Part shown: one piece after another, positions 1 through 11,259 of the stretch
How positions within the stretch are numbered: position 1 is the stretch's first letter
Layout: each line of letters starts with the position of its first letter
Source: Syncephalis plumigaleata
Taxonomy: Eukaryota; Zoopagomycota; Zoopagomycetes; Zoopagales; Piptocephalidaceae
Direction of reading: 5' to 3'
DNA length: 64,000 bases
Assembly: GCA_025201365.1 (NCBI GenBank)
Contig: JAIXMF010000014.1
Location: 248,001 to 312,000 of the forward strand
The notes under the pieces: model-generated
What the model was told of the DNA's origin: nothing
Database searches by the model: none
The model's input: only the letters and a program-made list of their open reading frames with translations
Position numbers and translations under genes: made by a program

Positions 1-14
1 ACTTGATATTAACA

Positions 15-232
15 ATGGATTCGCCTTTATCCGATATCGAGCATTCTGTCTCGGGTGACCATGCAATTTTTACTACTCGTCCTCCATTAGATGTCGCACT
101 ACTGGTGTCCATGTCCAGCTACAGTCATTAAAAGTCAATAATAATGCAAGCATTGCTAATCCATTATCTCATTTACCTATTGATATTCTTATTCGTTTTC
201 TGCTTCTAAAGGTATTATTAATGAATAAATGA
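15..232 (+). other. possible coding remnant at the left window edge
   Basis: An ATG at 15 opens a 38-residue reading frame (starts MDSPLSDIEHSVSG) that stops at about 131. A second forward frame then reads on to a TGA at 230-232 with a hydrophobic end (LPIDILIRFLLLK). Together they could be one short gene with an intron or one lost base, or chance reading. No family is recognised. Low confidence. Confidence 0.2.
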
Positions 233-336
233 TTATTATGCCTATTATCCTAGTTGTTGACTTACTTTACTACGACGTATAACTTCCAGCTGTGATATAC
301 CACCTAGTATGTTACAAGCGTATTAGTCTTGCTTGT

Positions 337-627
337 TTACTCGTAGTTTACTTCGCATAGTAACTCACCCCATGCTAGTAAGTCTTGTCCTGCATCCAGT
401 GGACAGAATTCACAGGTCATTACACGTTCCGCGCATATGAATCTGTAAAAGATAAGTTAACCAATCTATCCTGCAATTATGCATTCAACTTACGGTGGAT
501 AATCTTCTAATAGAGTATCGGGCTCACTTTGGATTTCATTATCCATATTGGAGTTATTACGATAGTTTAGCTGGTCATCGCCGCCATCCTGGCTGGTTAT
601 AGAACTGACAACGGATTCAGACACCAT
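337..627 (-). CDS. small hypothetical protein, two exons, 79 aa
   Basis: The ATG is at 625-627 and the stop TAA at 337-339. A 51-nt intron (443-493, GTAAGT donor, TTTTACAG acceptor) joins two exons in frame without stops. The predicted protein has a Ser/Asp/Asn-rich first half and a compact second half containing ERVMTCEFCPLDAGQDLL and ending ELLCEVNYE. Two cysteines (CEFC) form a CxxC pair, which could bind metal, but no known domain is recognised. The clean splice junction and in-frame continuation are the main support. It is transcribed away from the BAR-SH3 gene to its right. Function unknown. Confidence 0.5.
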
Positions 628-1230
628 TGTTGAATGAATAGCAAAGAGAAGGTGAAAAATGTTAAAGAAAAATCACGCGTAAATCGATGGTATGATAGAA
701 TTGTGTCGTCATTTTTGTATTTCCTGATGTTGCCAACTACTCGGTTGATTTGCTTAACATTCAATTAGATCATACTATCATGCTCATTACATAAATATGT
801 CAATCTATATTCATAGACATCGATGGTAATGCAATCATTTCAATAGAATATAACCAGCCATGATGGTTATAATAGGTATAAGTGTCATTATTGATGGAGT
901 ATTCTGGGATGATGATGATATGTAGATTCAGACTATTGACAGATCATGCGGTTAGACGACATAACAGACATTCACCATTTCATCTAATTGGTACTTGCTT
1001 ACTGAATGCACCATCAATAAGCAGCAAATTGCCAATGCTGCTATACCAATATCCGCCGCCATCATCTCGGCTATAAATCGAGCACTTTTTTACGCAATCG
1101 ACTTGTCATCTTCATACTCGCTTTTCTACTCTATTCTACTCTCACTACTATTAGTACTCGTACATATTACTCCTCTGTATTCTCATTCTATTTTATTTAG
1201 CTGTCTATATTCCACTAGGTCAACATCAAC
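628..1230. other. intergenic, no supported gene
   Basis: Two overlapping forward ORFs (about 60-80 codons, 882-1234) lie here, but they show no domain, start context or splice support. The second is Ile/Leu/Ser-rich and looks like translated AT-rich DNA. Confidence 0.4.
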
Positions 1231-1439
1231 ATAAAGTTCTCTGCCATTATCGCTATTGCCCGTCGGCCGTTGAAGCTAGTCCCGTCCTGGATCGTCGCGG
1301 TATTGCCGACAACATTAACGTTCAAGATAACGCCGTCGGTAAAGATGCTGAAGTCAATACCCTGTTGGCGCTATCGTTGCTGGTAAAAAGAGGGGAAGCC
1401 ATCATAACCATCAACGTACCGGTCATCATCACCAACTAA
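1231..1439 (+). pseudogene. broken small secreted-protein-like ORF
   Basis: Reading from 1234 gives a signal-peptide-like start (KFSAIIAIA after an ATA where an ATG would be expected). From 1269 a second frame continues with EASPVLDRRGIADNINVQD and ends at TAA 1437-1439. The two frames differ, so one indel lies near 1261-1268, and the start codon is not ATG. Codon use (GCC, GTC, CGT, AAC) is richer in C-ending codons than the flanking AT-rich DNA, which supports a once-coding origin. A processing-like dibasic site (RR) follows the putative signal. It could be a decayed small secreted protein or a gene hit by consensus errors. No homologue is recognised. Confidence 0.3.
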
Positions 1440-1993
1440 TCATAATATTGCTTTGTGAACAAGACAAGGCATTATCAAGTCGAGAATGAATTGACGGTGC
1501 AAGACCCTTTAGTGTCCATGCCATTCAAGCATTATTCCTTGGTACAACAACTACAAGTATATCTACAAGATCATTCAATCATTTATTGAATAAATATGTC
1601 CAACTAATCACATTACATTGATGATGATAATGAGTAAACTTGTTTTCAATGGAATTCTCGATCCATTGCCACATGTCATATCACCCAAATGAGATCATTG
1701 GAACATCATGGTTTGTGCTTTGTTTGGCAAATGATCACTCGCATAAAATCGTCATTTATATCCATTACAGTGCATTTCACCAATGGTCGCGATGTTACTG
1801 ATTTCTTGGCACTCTCTAAGAAGTGAGACTTCACATAACAGCATAGCATGGTTCAGTCAGTGTCTTAAACAAAACGGCAACCACTTTCTTTCCTTCTTTC
1901 TATACTTACTTTTCTTCGCTACCACAACCAACCAACAATTACTGTTGCTTCTTTATACTTGACTACAACTATCGTAACCGTTCTCTAGTAACC
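1440..1993. other. intergenic, upstream region of the BAR-SH3 gene
   Basis: No supported gene. The stretch is AT-rich, with a CT-rich tract (about 1888-1925) shortly before the BAR-SH3 start. That fits a promoter or 5' UTR. Confidence 0.35.
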
Positions 1994-4263
1994 ATGAGCT
2001 GGCAAGTGTAACATGAGGAGAGGGGAGAGCACAGAGTCAACGGTGACTGTAACCACTAACACTGTTGGTATTACAGGAAAGGCATAAAGAAGGGTATAGC
2101 TCGTTTACCGGCTATGCTTATGGAATCTTCAGGTCGTCTAGAGGGTAAGCACACGAACGCGAGTTGTAAATGTCCAGTTGGTTGCTTACTACGGTTATTA
2201 CTATTATTACTTTGTAGAAACACAAGACGCGGAATACGACTATTTGCTCAAACGATTTAGCGAATTTGAGACAAGTGCGCAACAACTGCATAAAGATGCC
2301 ACAAACTATCGCGATGCAGTATCTAGTTTGATGGAGCATCAGCAAGGGTTTGCGGAAACATTGCTTTCGCTTTATCAATCGGCCGCTTCTGTTGGCCATA
2401 TGAATGGCGGTAGTAGCACGCAGTATACGATGCCTTCAGAATCCGAGAAGAATGCCAGTAGTGTAGAGGCGATCGAGACTACGGAAAAGTACGCTGAGAT
2501 CATGCGTACGACACGTAATGCCATTCAGCCGGAACTTGTAAGTAGAATGATGAATGATGAATATGTGTATGTTGATCATCATAGAAACAATAACTAACTG
2601 TACTATTGTCATTGCTTCATCATTCGATGATTCATTAGGAAATACTGACGAGTACGGTGATCAATCCAATTTTAGAGCTTAACTCGGTGATTAAGGCAAT
2701 TCACAAGTTGACCGAGAAACGAGAACGTAAACGACTCGACTATGATCGACATCGTTCCTCGGTCAAGTCACTCACTCAGAAGCAAGAACGTTCGATCAAC
2801 GACGAGAAGAAACTACGTCAGGTAAGTTGTATGTTATAAGTCATTAACCGTGTCATACTTATCATTATACATTTATTCTAGGCTGAATTGGCAACTAACG
2901 AGGCAACCGAAGTGTTTAACACGATTAATAACTCGCTTAAGCAAGATTTACCGAAACTACTACAAATGCGTGGCAAATTTATCGTACCATGCTTTATTTC
3001 ATTCTATCAATTACAATTGAAGATCAGTAGTATGCTCGACCAACAGCTACAGCCATTGTGTGGACTACGACACATCGACTATTCGAGTTCGGCAGCCGAT
3101 GGTTACGCTAGACGTAAGGAGCAAGTAGATGAGATTTTGGAACAACTTCGTGCTATTGCACCACAAGGTAAATTATCATTACTAGACATAGAGTATGATT
3201 ATTAACCGACTTGCTTACCATCATGTATTTAGCAATCACCGTGTCTCGTAGTGCATCCCGCGTTAAACCATCGCCGAGTGTTAAGCCAGAGAGTCCAATT
3301 ACACCTACTGGCACTGTCTATAATGAAAAACAAGCATTCGCCAATCGTCTCAATGCACAATACCCCGAGGATAATGGTGGTATGGCCAATGCACCTAGTG
3401 CAGCACCCAATAGAAGTACGATGGCAGCAGCAGCAGCAGCAATTACTACGAATACTTCTGCTCCACTTCCACCTCGTATTGTTCATTCACCAGCCAACGA
3501 GCAATATGTGGTAGCAATCTATCCATTCACCGGTGAAGCAGCCGGTGATCTTAGTTTCAAGGCTGGTGATCGAATTCAAGTGGTTAACCGTACGGATAAC
3601 ACTAATGACTGGTGGACCGGTAGTGTTCATGGTAAAACGGGCATCTTTCCTGGTAAGTCACTCTATCATCTGTATATCATTTTACTTTACATTCAATGAT
3701 GATGGTGACAATATTAATGTGATATTGTTTATTATAGCCAATTATGTTAAGGAAGAGAATGTAACAGGTAAGTGTTTGATGTTCTAGTTAATGTTTGTAT
3801 ATATTTATTCATATTACCATCGTCATAGCTGATGTCAATGGTCGTCATTCACCTGCTGCATTATCATCACCGGCATCACCGCCACCCGAGTATACAGTGG
3901 AAGATACAACGAATAATACCAATACTCCTACTGCTGCTACTGCTGCTACTGTTACTCCCACTGCACCCATGGCTATGCCATCACCTAGTATTCCAGGCAC
4001 GATAGCATCAACATCGAATGATAACAGCAATATTGCCACTGCTCTATTCGATTTCAACGGGAACAAGCTGGTGACTTGACATTTAAAGCGGGCGACAAGA
4101 TTGAGATTATCCGTCGAACGGAGGACCCTTCCGGATGGTGGATGGGCAGTCTTAATGGCAAGCGAGGCACCTTCCCTGGTAAGTGTAGTGTTTGCTATTT
4201 TGTTCAATTCACTAATCATTGTTGATGAATACGTGCATTATAGGTAATTACGTAAAAGTATAA
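1994..4263 (+). CDS. BAR-domain, two-SH3 endocytosis protein (Rvs167/Hob1/amphiphysin type)
   Basis: Exon 1 is only ATGAGCTGGCAAGT (MSWQ plus two bases), spliced to KGIKKGIARLPAML, the expected start of Hob1/Rvs167 BAR proteins. Further exons (about 2218-2537, 2639-2821, 2882-3177, 3233-3652, 3738-3767, 3829-4178, 4244-4263) give the BAR helices (DAEYDYLLKRFSEFETSAQQ, then Lys/Arg-rich helices), a Pro/Ala/Thr-rich linker, and two SH3 domains. SH3-1 has AIYPFTGEAAGDLSF and WWTGSVHGKTGIFPANY. SH3-2 has ALFDFNG, AGDLTFKAGDKIEI and GNYVKV at the C-terminus. BAR-SH3 proteins bind curved membrane at endocytic actin patches and recruit proline-rich partners. The second SH3 is interrupted at a GGG run (4059-4061), where one more G restores the conserved reading, probably a consensus error. 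Yeast Rvs167 has one SH3, so the second copy is a difference. Confidence 0.88.
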
Positions 4264-4529
4264 GCTGTCCTCTTTCTCTTTCTCTCTTTCTTTCTTTCAT
4301 CTAGTATATGGTATATTACAATAAATGTGTCTATGTTCTTTTTAACAAAATACAAGTGTAGAATACAAGTATCTGCATTGAATTCATTAACAATAAATCT
4401 CCTCTTTAGTATAAATTTCATTAATAGTAATAATAGTAAATAACAACCAACGCTAGACAGTACAAATGTAAATAGGAGAAATAGAAAGAGCAACATCTGA
4501 ATAATATCGCTATCATTTCAAATCCATGC

Positions 4530-5762
4530 TCAATTAATCGATACTAGAGTTGATTCTTTCTGCATAGTTGTCGTGAGTGCCTCAACTACGGTAGTCGGTA
4601 GATCTAACAAATGTTGCATACGCTCTATTTTAGTGCGTAAGTAACCGTCCATCTCATTGGGAATATAGGAAGACACAACTGGTGTCACTACACCAGATGA
4701 AGATGACGAAGATGACAAAGATGCGGTAGTCGTATTCGTATCTTCTTTCATTAACTCGCCATTTCCTGTGGTATTCTCCTGCTTATCAAGCATCACTTTC
4801 CTCCATCGTTCGGGAATCATAGGAATACGTCGTGTGACCTTGAGTAGACCACTTTGTTGAAGCTGTTCAATCTTGTCCGGATTATTCGTAAGCAACTGAC
4901 ACGTACTACAACCGAGATCACGTAGAATAGCCTCGGCAGCACCGTAGGTTCGTCCATCGGCCGGATGAGCAAGTAGAATATTCGCCGTGACCGTGTCGTG
5001 TCCTAAATCCTGCAGATTATAGGCCTTCAACTTCTCCAACAAACCAATACCGCGACCCTCTTGTCGCAGATAAACAACAATCCCATGACCTTGTCGATCC
5101 ATCGTACGCATTGCTTCAGCGAGTTGTTCACCACAATCACATCGTACGGATCCAAGTGTCTCGCCGGTAAAACACTCGGAATGGATGCGTACGAGTGGAT
5201 CGGTGACAGCATTCGGATTGGAGGTTGATGGTGCCACCGGTGCTGCACCACGAATTGTGCGATCCATCGCTGTTTCATGCTCGCTATGCGGACGTTCGAG
5301 TGATCGACTCCATCCGGTGGCGTATCCACCAAAGACAAACGCCATATGTTCTTTGTCGTCCACGTCATTACGATACAAGTAGACGTGGCATTCTCCAGAG
5401 ACGGTAGGTAAACGTGTACGTACGAGACATTGCACTTGCGGTAAAGTGATGGATCTCGATGAAGCACTTGTTGGCGTGGCTACAACCATCGTAGATGAAT
5501 CTGGCGTATGAGTTGGCATAATTCTATGATCGTTATTAATGATAGAAGCACTAGTAGTGGTAGTAGTTGTGGTAGTTGTATTGATATGCGTTAGAGCAGA
5601 CTCATTATCAGTTATTGCTGCTGTGTCTTGAGAGGAAGTAGCAGTGATTACATTCGATTTATGTGACATTGGCTGTTTACTGCTCGTGCCAAGTTCACAA
5701 GTATATTGACCGTTATTCCCCATAGTAGTAGTAGCGTTGTTGTTGTTTGTCGTGTTAAGCAA
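4530..5762 (-). CDS. RIB1: GTP cyclohydrolase II, riboflavin biosynthesis
   Basis: A single uninterrupted 410-codon ORF. GTP cyclohydrolase II opens the imidazole ring of GTP, releasing formate and pyrophosphate, in the first step of riboflavin synthesis. Diagnostic motifs are RIHSECFTGETLGSVRCDC followed by GEQL (zinc ligands C-x10-C-x-C), VVYLRQEGRGIGLLEKLKAY (substrate and catalytic residues), LQDLGHDTVTAN and LLTNNPDKIEQL. The catalytic core sits at about residues 180-320. The N-terminal 100 or more residues are Thr/Asn/Ser-rich and low complexity, and a Ser run follows the core. It is convergent with the BAR-SH3 gene, with stops about 265 bp apart. RIB1 as a separate GTPCH-II, not fused to DHBP synthase, is the fungal arrangement. 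The start could lie further downstream, because the N-terminal extension is not conserved. Confidence 0.93.
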   Translation of the reverse strand: MLNTTNNNNATTTMGNNGQYTCELGTSSKQPMSHKSNVITATSSQDTAAITDNESALTHINTTTTTTTTTSASIINNDHRIMPTHTPDSSTMVVATPTSASSRSITLPQVQCLVRTRLPTVSGECHVYLYRNDVDDKEHMAFVFGGYATGWSRSLERPHSEHETAMDRTIRGAAPVAPSTSNPNAVTDPLVRIHSECFTGETLGSVRCDCGEQLAEAMRTMDRQGHGIVVYLRQEGRGIGLLEKLKAYNLQDLGHDTVTANILLAHPADGRTYGAAEAILRDLGCSTCQLLTNNPDKIEQLQQSGLLKVTRRIPMIPERWRKVMLDKQENTTGNGELMKEDTNTTTASLSSSSSSSGVVTPVVSSYIPNEMDGYLRTKIERMQHLLDLPTTVVEALTTTMQKESTLVSIN

Positions 5763-6645
5763 GGTTTGTTGACTTAGTAATTGCGGCTATACACTATGGT
5801 TAATATAATGAAATATACGTGCCCTGTAATATTACGCCGCTTACCATATTGTTAATACAAAGGAAAGTAGTTGTAGCAGAATATAGAAGCAATGTCGTAG
5901 TAACAAGAAGAGTATACACGACGTGATATGGCCCTTCACTTATTCACACTCAATAAACAGCAGCAACAGCAACAACGATAGAAATAATAGAAAGAGAAGT
6001 TGTTGAATAGGACAGAAGCAAGTGAAAGTAAATGAATTGTGATATCCAATGAACGATGTGACGATAGGTTAAATACGAACACACGTTCACACACGCTTAC
6101 GCACACACACACCACACGCAAATATAAGTACCGATAAGCACGCGTATTCAGCAATATAGAAAAGAGTAAAGAATAGTTGCTAGTATTTCAATAGTAGGAT
6201 AATAAGGAATGATGATAACGCAATCAGTTAGTGAAATAGTATCTGTTCTGTTTTAATAGAAACGAATATACGAGTGAAGCATGTGAATAATGAACGTGCG
6301 TGTAATCAGGGTGAGATCGGCGTGTTAATGGACTAATAGACGGATAGCAAATTTACCGAGGATACTTGACTAGATTTCTAGTGATTATTTATACGTGCAT
6401 TAGTGTGTACGTGTATGTGTGTGTGTTAGTAATGACAAATCATAGATGAGATTTTTACTAATCTTCCTCGCTAATGATCGGCGAATAGATTGATACGAGA
6501 ATTGAATGGTAAACTTACAATAATGTATTATAACAGCAGCAATAGTAATATGGATTGTTATTCATGTAAGCAGTGTTTATTGCATTATACAGAGCTTGAA
6601 CTATATATATATATAATGTATATATAGTATACTAGAGGAAAAGGA
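5763..6645. other. intergenic with GT/CA microsatellite-like tracts
   Basis: No supported gene. A CA-rich stretch lies at about 6078-6120, a TGTGTG tract at about 6410-6425 and an (AT)n run at about 6601-6630. A 72-codon reverse ORF here (5936-6154) is low-complexity and rejected. It must contain the RIB1 promoter. Confidence 0.4.
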
Positions 6646-7102
6646 TTAACGTAGACGACCCTTTGCTTCGAGAAACTCTTTGGCCTCGTTAATCTTCGTG
6701 GCCAAGAAGGGAGAACCACCACGATCCGGATGATTAATTAACATAATACGACGATGTGCCACCTTGACTTTATCCTTGCTTAAACCTGTCTCGCTGTAAT
6801 GCACAGTAAATATCTACACGCGTAAAATAAATAACCATCAGTAGGCTTCTTACCGTAATCCAAGAATGAGCAAAGCTTCACGTCGATTCATTTTATCGTC
6901 AAAACCACCCTTGTAGAACTTTTTCAAGTTCTGACTTCCTGCCACTCTAGGAATCTGTTGCAAGTTACGCATAGCATAGCGTATACCCAGGGCAGCAGCA
7001 GTGACACCAACTCCTATTGCTATTGGTGTAGTCTACGATAGAATACAACGATTAGTGTAAACTATTGCTATTATAAATAATATAGAGCGTAGTTACCATC
7101 AT
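6646..7102 (-). CDS. PAM18: TIM14/PAM18, J-protein of the mitochondrial import motor
   Basis: Three exons: 7097-7102 (just ATGATG), 6854-7032 and 6646-6793, joined by introns with GTAAC/GTAAG donors. The protein is about 110 residues. An N-terminal hydrophobic segment (TPIAIGVGVTAAALGIRYAM) anchors it in the inner membrane. This is followed by NLKKFYKGGFDDKMNRREAL, then the J-domain with KVKVAHRRIMLINHPDRGGS, which contains the HPD tripeptide that stimulates Hsp70 ATPase, and a KINEAKEFLEAKGR end. Pam18 activates Ssc1/mtHsp70 at the TIM23 channel. Length and architecture match the family. It is divergent from RLP24 across about 370 bp. The two-codon first exon is small but is required to supply the start. 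Confidence 0.93.
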
Positions 7103-7474
7103 TACAGCAGTGTATATTTACGAATCAGACAAGATGATCGTGATAACTATGGTCACTAGATCAAGATAGATTGAAAGGGAAAAAAGATGTGATTGACAAG
7201 GATTACAGTGCTAGTATGATACCAACAACACTATAATAACAACAAGCTTGATTAATCGAATCATCTACCACACATTAATTTGCTCATAATAAAAAAGAAG
7301 AAAAAAAGAGAAAAGTCGTTTTTCTCCTCTTACATTCGTGGTCGCGACCAATTCATCCACTCTTCTTTTCGGTAATCGTTGCCGTTGCTACTCTATTACG
7401 ACTATTATTATTATTACTCCTGTCGAAGCCGCCGACTCTACTCGTAGCAATTGGTATAGTTTAACACTAGCAGT
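7103..7474. promoter_or_regulatory. divergent promoter region between PAM18 and RLP24
   Basis: This 372-bp spacer separates two head-to-head genes. It contains an A-rich tract followed by GAGAAAAGTCGTTTTTCTCC (about 7308-7327), a purine/pyrimidine arrangement that resembles the stretch in the NOC2/SOF1 divergent promoter (about 47450-47477). Regulatory function is inference. Confidence 0.35.
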
Positions 7475-8189
7475 ATGCGGCTTGAAAAGTGCTATTTCTG
7501 CTCGTCGACGGTCTATCCAGGCCATGGTATTACGTTTGTACGTAATGACAGTAAAGTAAGTAGCATGAATATAGGATAATAGTAGCAACGAGAGAATAAA
7601 CACTCGTCTATGTCTATTGCTGTTGTGCTTACACGTTTAAACGTAGATTTTCCGATTCTGTCGTTCCAAATGCCATAAGAACTTCAAGATGAAGCGTAAT
7701 CCACGCAAGATCCGCTGGACCAAGGCATTCCGTAGAGCAGCCGGTAAAGAAATGACCATTGTACGTAGTTATACATCTATAGATATATTCTTCCTACATA
7801 ACTAATCAATATCTTATTGCTATTTAGGATGCTACATTTGAGTTTGAGAAACGTCGCAATATTCCAGTACGATATGACCGCAATCTTATGCAAACGACCG
7901 TTCAAGCCATGCAACGAGTTCATGAAATTCGTAAACGTCGTGAGCGTGTACACTTTAAGAATCGGTACGTAATAGATATATACATATATATATTACTGCT
8001 ATATTGATTTTACTAACACATTGTAAATGAATTAGTATGTCGGGCAAGCGAGACCAAGAACGCGCACAAGACATCAAGGAATTACAACGCGGTGTCGAGC
8101 TTATTTCATCGGCATCACTCAAAGCCAAGATACTCGCACAGAAGGAAGAAAAGACCACCGTCTCTCGAATGGACATGGATCAGTCCTAG
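7475..8189 (+). CDS. RLP24: ribosome biogenesis protein RLP24 (eL24-like, 60S assembly)
   Basis: Four exons: 7475-7555, 7647-7760, 7828-7964 and 8036-8189. The translation begins [18 protein letters not shown] and continues with the zinc ribbon (CxxC, then [16 protein letters not shown]). Next come [40 protein letters not shown] and [23 protein letters not shown]24 recruits the AAA-ATPase Drg1/Afg2 to pre-60S particles and is later exchanged for eL24. The MR(I/L)E(K/R)C(W/Y)FCSS start and the short C-terminal tail favour RLP24 over eL24 itself. Introns are 60-91 nt. The start is fixed by the conserved N-terminal motif. Confidence 0.93.
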
Positions 8190-8439
8190 AACTACTTGTT
8201 CATCATTATCACTACAATTACTATGGACGATGTCATGTTTATTTCATTCACTACGCTGTCTCTGGCTGCTCTTCTTCTTTATTAATTACACTATAAACTA
8301 CTTTACAGTTCCATTAATAAGATGCACATCATTTGCTCATTCATTCATTCATACATACATGTATACTGTTATTGTTTGTTAGTAACTTCTAATATAGATG
8401 TATTTAATGATAATCCACTATAATTAGCCTTGAATTTTA

Positions 8440-10434
8440 TTACTCATTAGCGGGTGTTGCTGCATCACCAGCTACCGCTTCCTCGTCTTCTTCCTCGTCT
8501 TCATTTACATCAAAGGCATCATCGGGTACGGCGTATATACGTACGAGTGGCTTGTTGGGATCCTTGGCGAGAACGTAGCGACCCTCTGGTAGTTTACGCG
8601 TAATATCAACTACAGTCTTGACGATACCCCAGGCATTCGGCATTGACAAGTTCATTTGATCGGCAAGATCGGATGGTTTAAATATTTGTGTACCCAAGAT
8701 CGTATGCTGTGATGTGTCCTTGGCATTGACACGCGAGACATAACTAGTTAATTATTAATAGTGCAATTGCTTATTAGTATAACAGTAGTAGTAACAGTAG
8801 TAGCAGTAATAGTATACATACCCAATTCGCATTTGATCTGCATTGGCTAGAACACTTTGTACTGCCCATCGTGCCAACTTCAAACTGTTGTTCTTCATTT
8901 CCGTGGTCACCACAGCACCACGTTGATTGTCAAGTTTGAATCGCCATCCACCAGCACGATTCTCGTATTCGTTCAATGCATTAATGGTGATGTAGGCATC
9001 GCCCGATGGTGTATTCAGGATACCGGATAATTCTGTACGTACAATCATTTGACAGTCTTCATCTTCACCGAGACTCAAGTCAAACACTCGGTATTTATAG
9101 GCACAAGATGCAGGGGGATCGGTCTCATTGTCAGCCTGGTAGAATGGATGTGCACCACCCATAGTACGTTTCTTTGACTATAGTAAAAATAGTATATAGC
9201 AAACATTTGTTATTTCATCATCATTATTATCAAATGATATCGTAAATCTACTACTTACGCTTTCCACTACTTGATTGGCAAAGTATTCATTGACGCGTGT
9301 TGCCTCGAATGCCAAATTATCCGGCTGGTTAAGCACTTCCTTGTCTGTCTCCGAGGGTGGATCAGCGGCATTCTCATTTACGCTGAATATATCTAAATGG
9401 ATAGCGTTATTAGCATGATATATCTATCTCAATATGCACAAATGTTGACTTACCAAATACGCTACCATCGCGTTTATCCATAAAGATCTTGTTGCCCTCA
9501 CGCGTAATGATGATATCCCATGGATTGACTGAACGTGTGGCACACATGATCATACTAAGAATTGAATCAGTGACAAAGATGTTTGCCTTGTCGTTCGAGG
9601 CCAGTTCTTGCATGATTGGATCTTCACTGGTAGTGACATTGTAGTGCACGCGTTCCAAATGTTGCAATGGACGTTCCAACTTTGTGGAAACACGATCGTA
9701 GGCCTTGTCGTAGAAGCCGAGTTCACCATAAGTCGCGACATCCTCGCCATCGTCGACCTCGAAGGAAAGTTTCGACAAACGATGGAACTCGATTTCCTCC
9801 AACACCCTCCAGCTTGAACCCACTTTAATGGAGGCATCGCGTACTCGTTGATTGTTACCATCGCGCCATCCTCCGGTACGACCTGGGGCGCGTCCTGAAC
9901 GTGCTGCACCACTGCCGCCACCGCGAGCACCACCACGGCCACCGCCACGACCACCACCGCGACCGCCGCGGCCACGTCCTGCACCGCCAGCACCAGCGGT
10001 CGTGGGACGGGATACGGTTCGTTTGGCCGGAGCTGATCGATCCACCACCAAGAAACTGCCCTCATCGTCCTCGTGTTGGTAGACAAAGGCACCAGCACCA
10101 CTGCTACCATAAGCTTGGTATTGATCTAGTCGGTCATATGTCACATAGTAATAACAGCAAGTTGATTAGAACATAAATAACGCTTTTGCTGTGATCACTA
10201 TTGCTTACCACGATTACGATCACGACGGCGACGATCGTCACGTCCTGCCGTCTGTTCCGTTTGGTACCAGTCGGCAGCACGTCCTAGCTTGTCGTTTTTA
10301 CCGAAAGGTGCATAGGGAATATCTTTGAATTGCTCGGGTGCCCATGAACCACCGAGTGGACCCCAACCACTGGGATTGTCAGTCAGAGGGGGTAAGCTGA
10401 ATCCTTCCATTTTCTCTTCTTCAGTGTGTGGCAT
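8440..10434 (-). CDS. translation initiation factor eIF3 subunit d (cap-binding subunit)
   Basis: Exons run at about 10210-10434, 9454-10140, 9259-9392, 8822-9176 and 8440-8743. Conserved eIF3d blocks in order are LTDNPSGWGPLGG, FKDIPYAPFGKNDKLGRAAD, TNLEY-like aromatic turns (FVYQHEDDEGSF), SWRVLEEIEFHRLSKL, GFYDKAYDRVSTKLERPLQ, SVNPWDIIITREGNKIFMDK, KLDNQRGAVVTTEMKNNSLK, GTQIFKPSDLADQMNLS and NAWGIVKTVVDITRKL, with an acidic tail. eIF3d binds the 5' cap of selected mRNAs and is lost in budding yeast but kept in fission yeast (Moe1) and other fungi. Odd points: an Arg/Gly-rich RGG tract of about 45 residues after residue 110, and an exon 1/exon 2 junction (about 10141-10209) with a good donor but no clear AG acceptor just before the conserved frame resumes. 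One lost or changed base is likely there. Confidence 0.92.
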
Positions 10435-11259
10435 CGTAGATCTCGATCAGTAAATTGCAACAAGTAAAATAAAAAAAGTGCAACAGCTTTAGATTGAAGC
10501 AGAGTGTGTATGATAATAATATGCTGCCACTCACTCGCTCATTCACTCACTCAAAAGTGATCATGGTGGCGGTGTAAAGCCAATAATGAAAATGATGAAA
10601 AACTGTAAACTGTTACTTTTAGAATTAACAATTAGGACAACTGTTTGCACTGTGACTTATACACATAATCGTATAGATTGTATCCATGTTGACTTTACAA
10701 ATAGTATATCTTGTATACTGACTAATTTACAATAAAGTAACTGCACATTAGATATTACTCATTAATAGTATCAACTGTTAATGGCCCTGAATGCTTACTC
10801 CCTTTAATTGTACACTACAAGGAAATATCGCGAATGATTATTAACGAGTATTAACATGACGAAATTGAGTATTTTATGAGTTAACGCGTTTTTTTTACCG
10901 TTTCATTTGTAGATATCGTACTTACCCCTTGAGTGGCCCCTTTGTTCTTCGTTTCTGCTTCTTATCTCCTGCGCGTCTTTTCTTTACCTTGTCCCAATAC
11001 CTGGGTTCCTATTATACATAGAGCATACATACATACCTGCCTTCATGTGTATGTAGATGTACGTACGTACGTGTATATGTGTGCGGGTGAACGTTTGCTT
11101 GTGCGTCTATGTTTACTTCATGGTCTAGTGTGTGCATGTGTGGGTGGATGAACGGGTGCAAGGTTAATTTTACGAATATTTTCTGAGAGTGTACACAATT
11201 AGTCTGCATTAACCTGTGCCTTTATTTTTATACACCATTATTATTATTATTTTCCTATA
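10435..11259. other. intergenic, eIF3d upstream region
   Basis: No supported gene. It contains an ACGCGTTTTTTTTACCG tract (about 10884-10900) and a tandem TACG run with alternating GT at about 11051-11090. The short ORFs on both strands through this repeat are rejected. Confidence 0.4.

Noticed and set aside
9550-10176. Long ORFs in alternative frames over the RGG tract, both strands
   Set aside because: GC-rich repeat keeps all frames open; only the eIF3d frame carries conserved residues.
10933-11209. ORFs on both strands through a GTAC/TG-rich tract
   Set aside because: Translated simple repeats (YVYMC, HTHTY types) without any domain.
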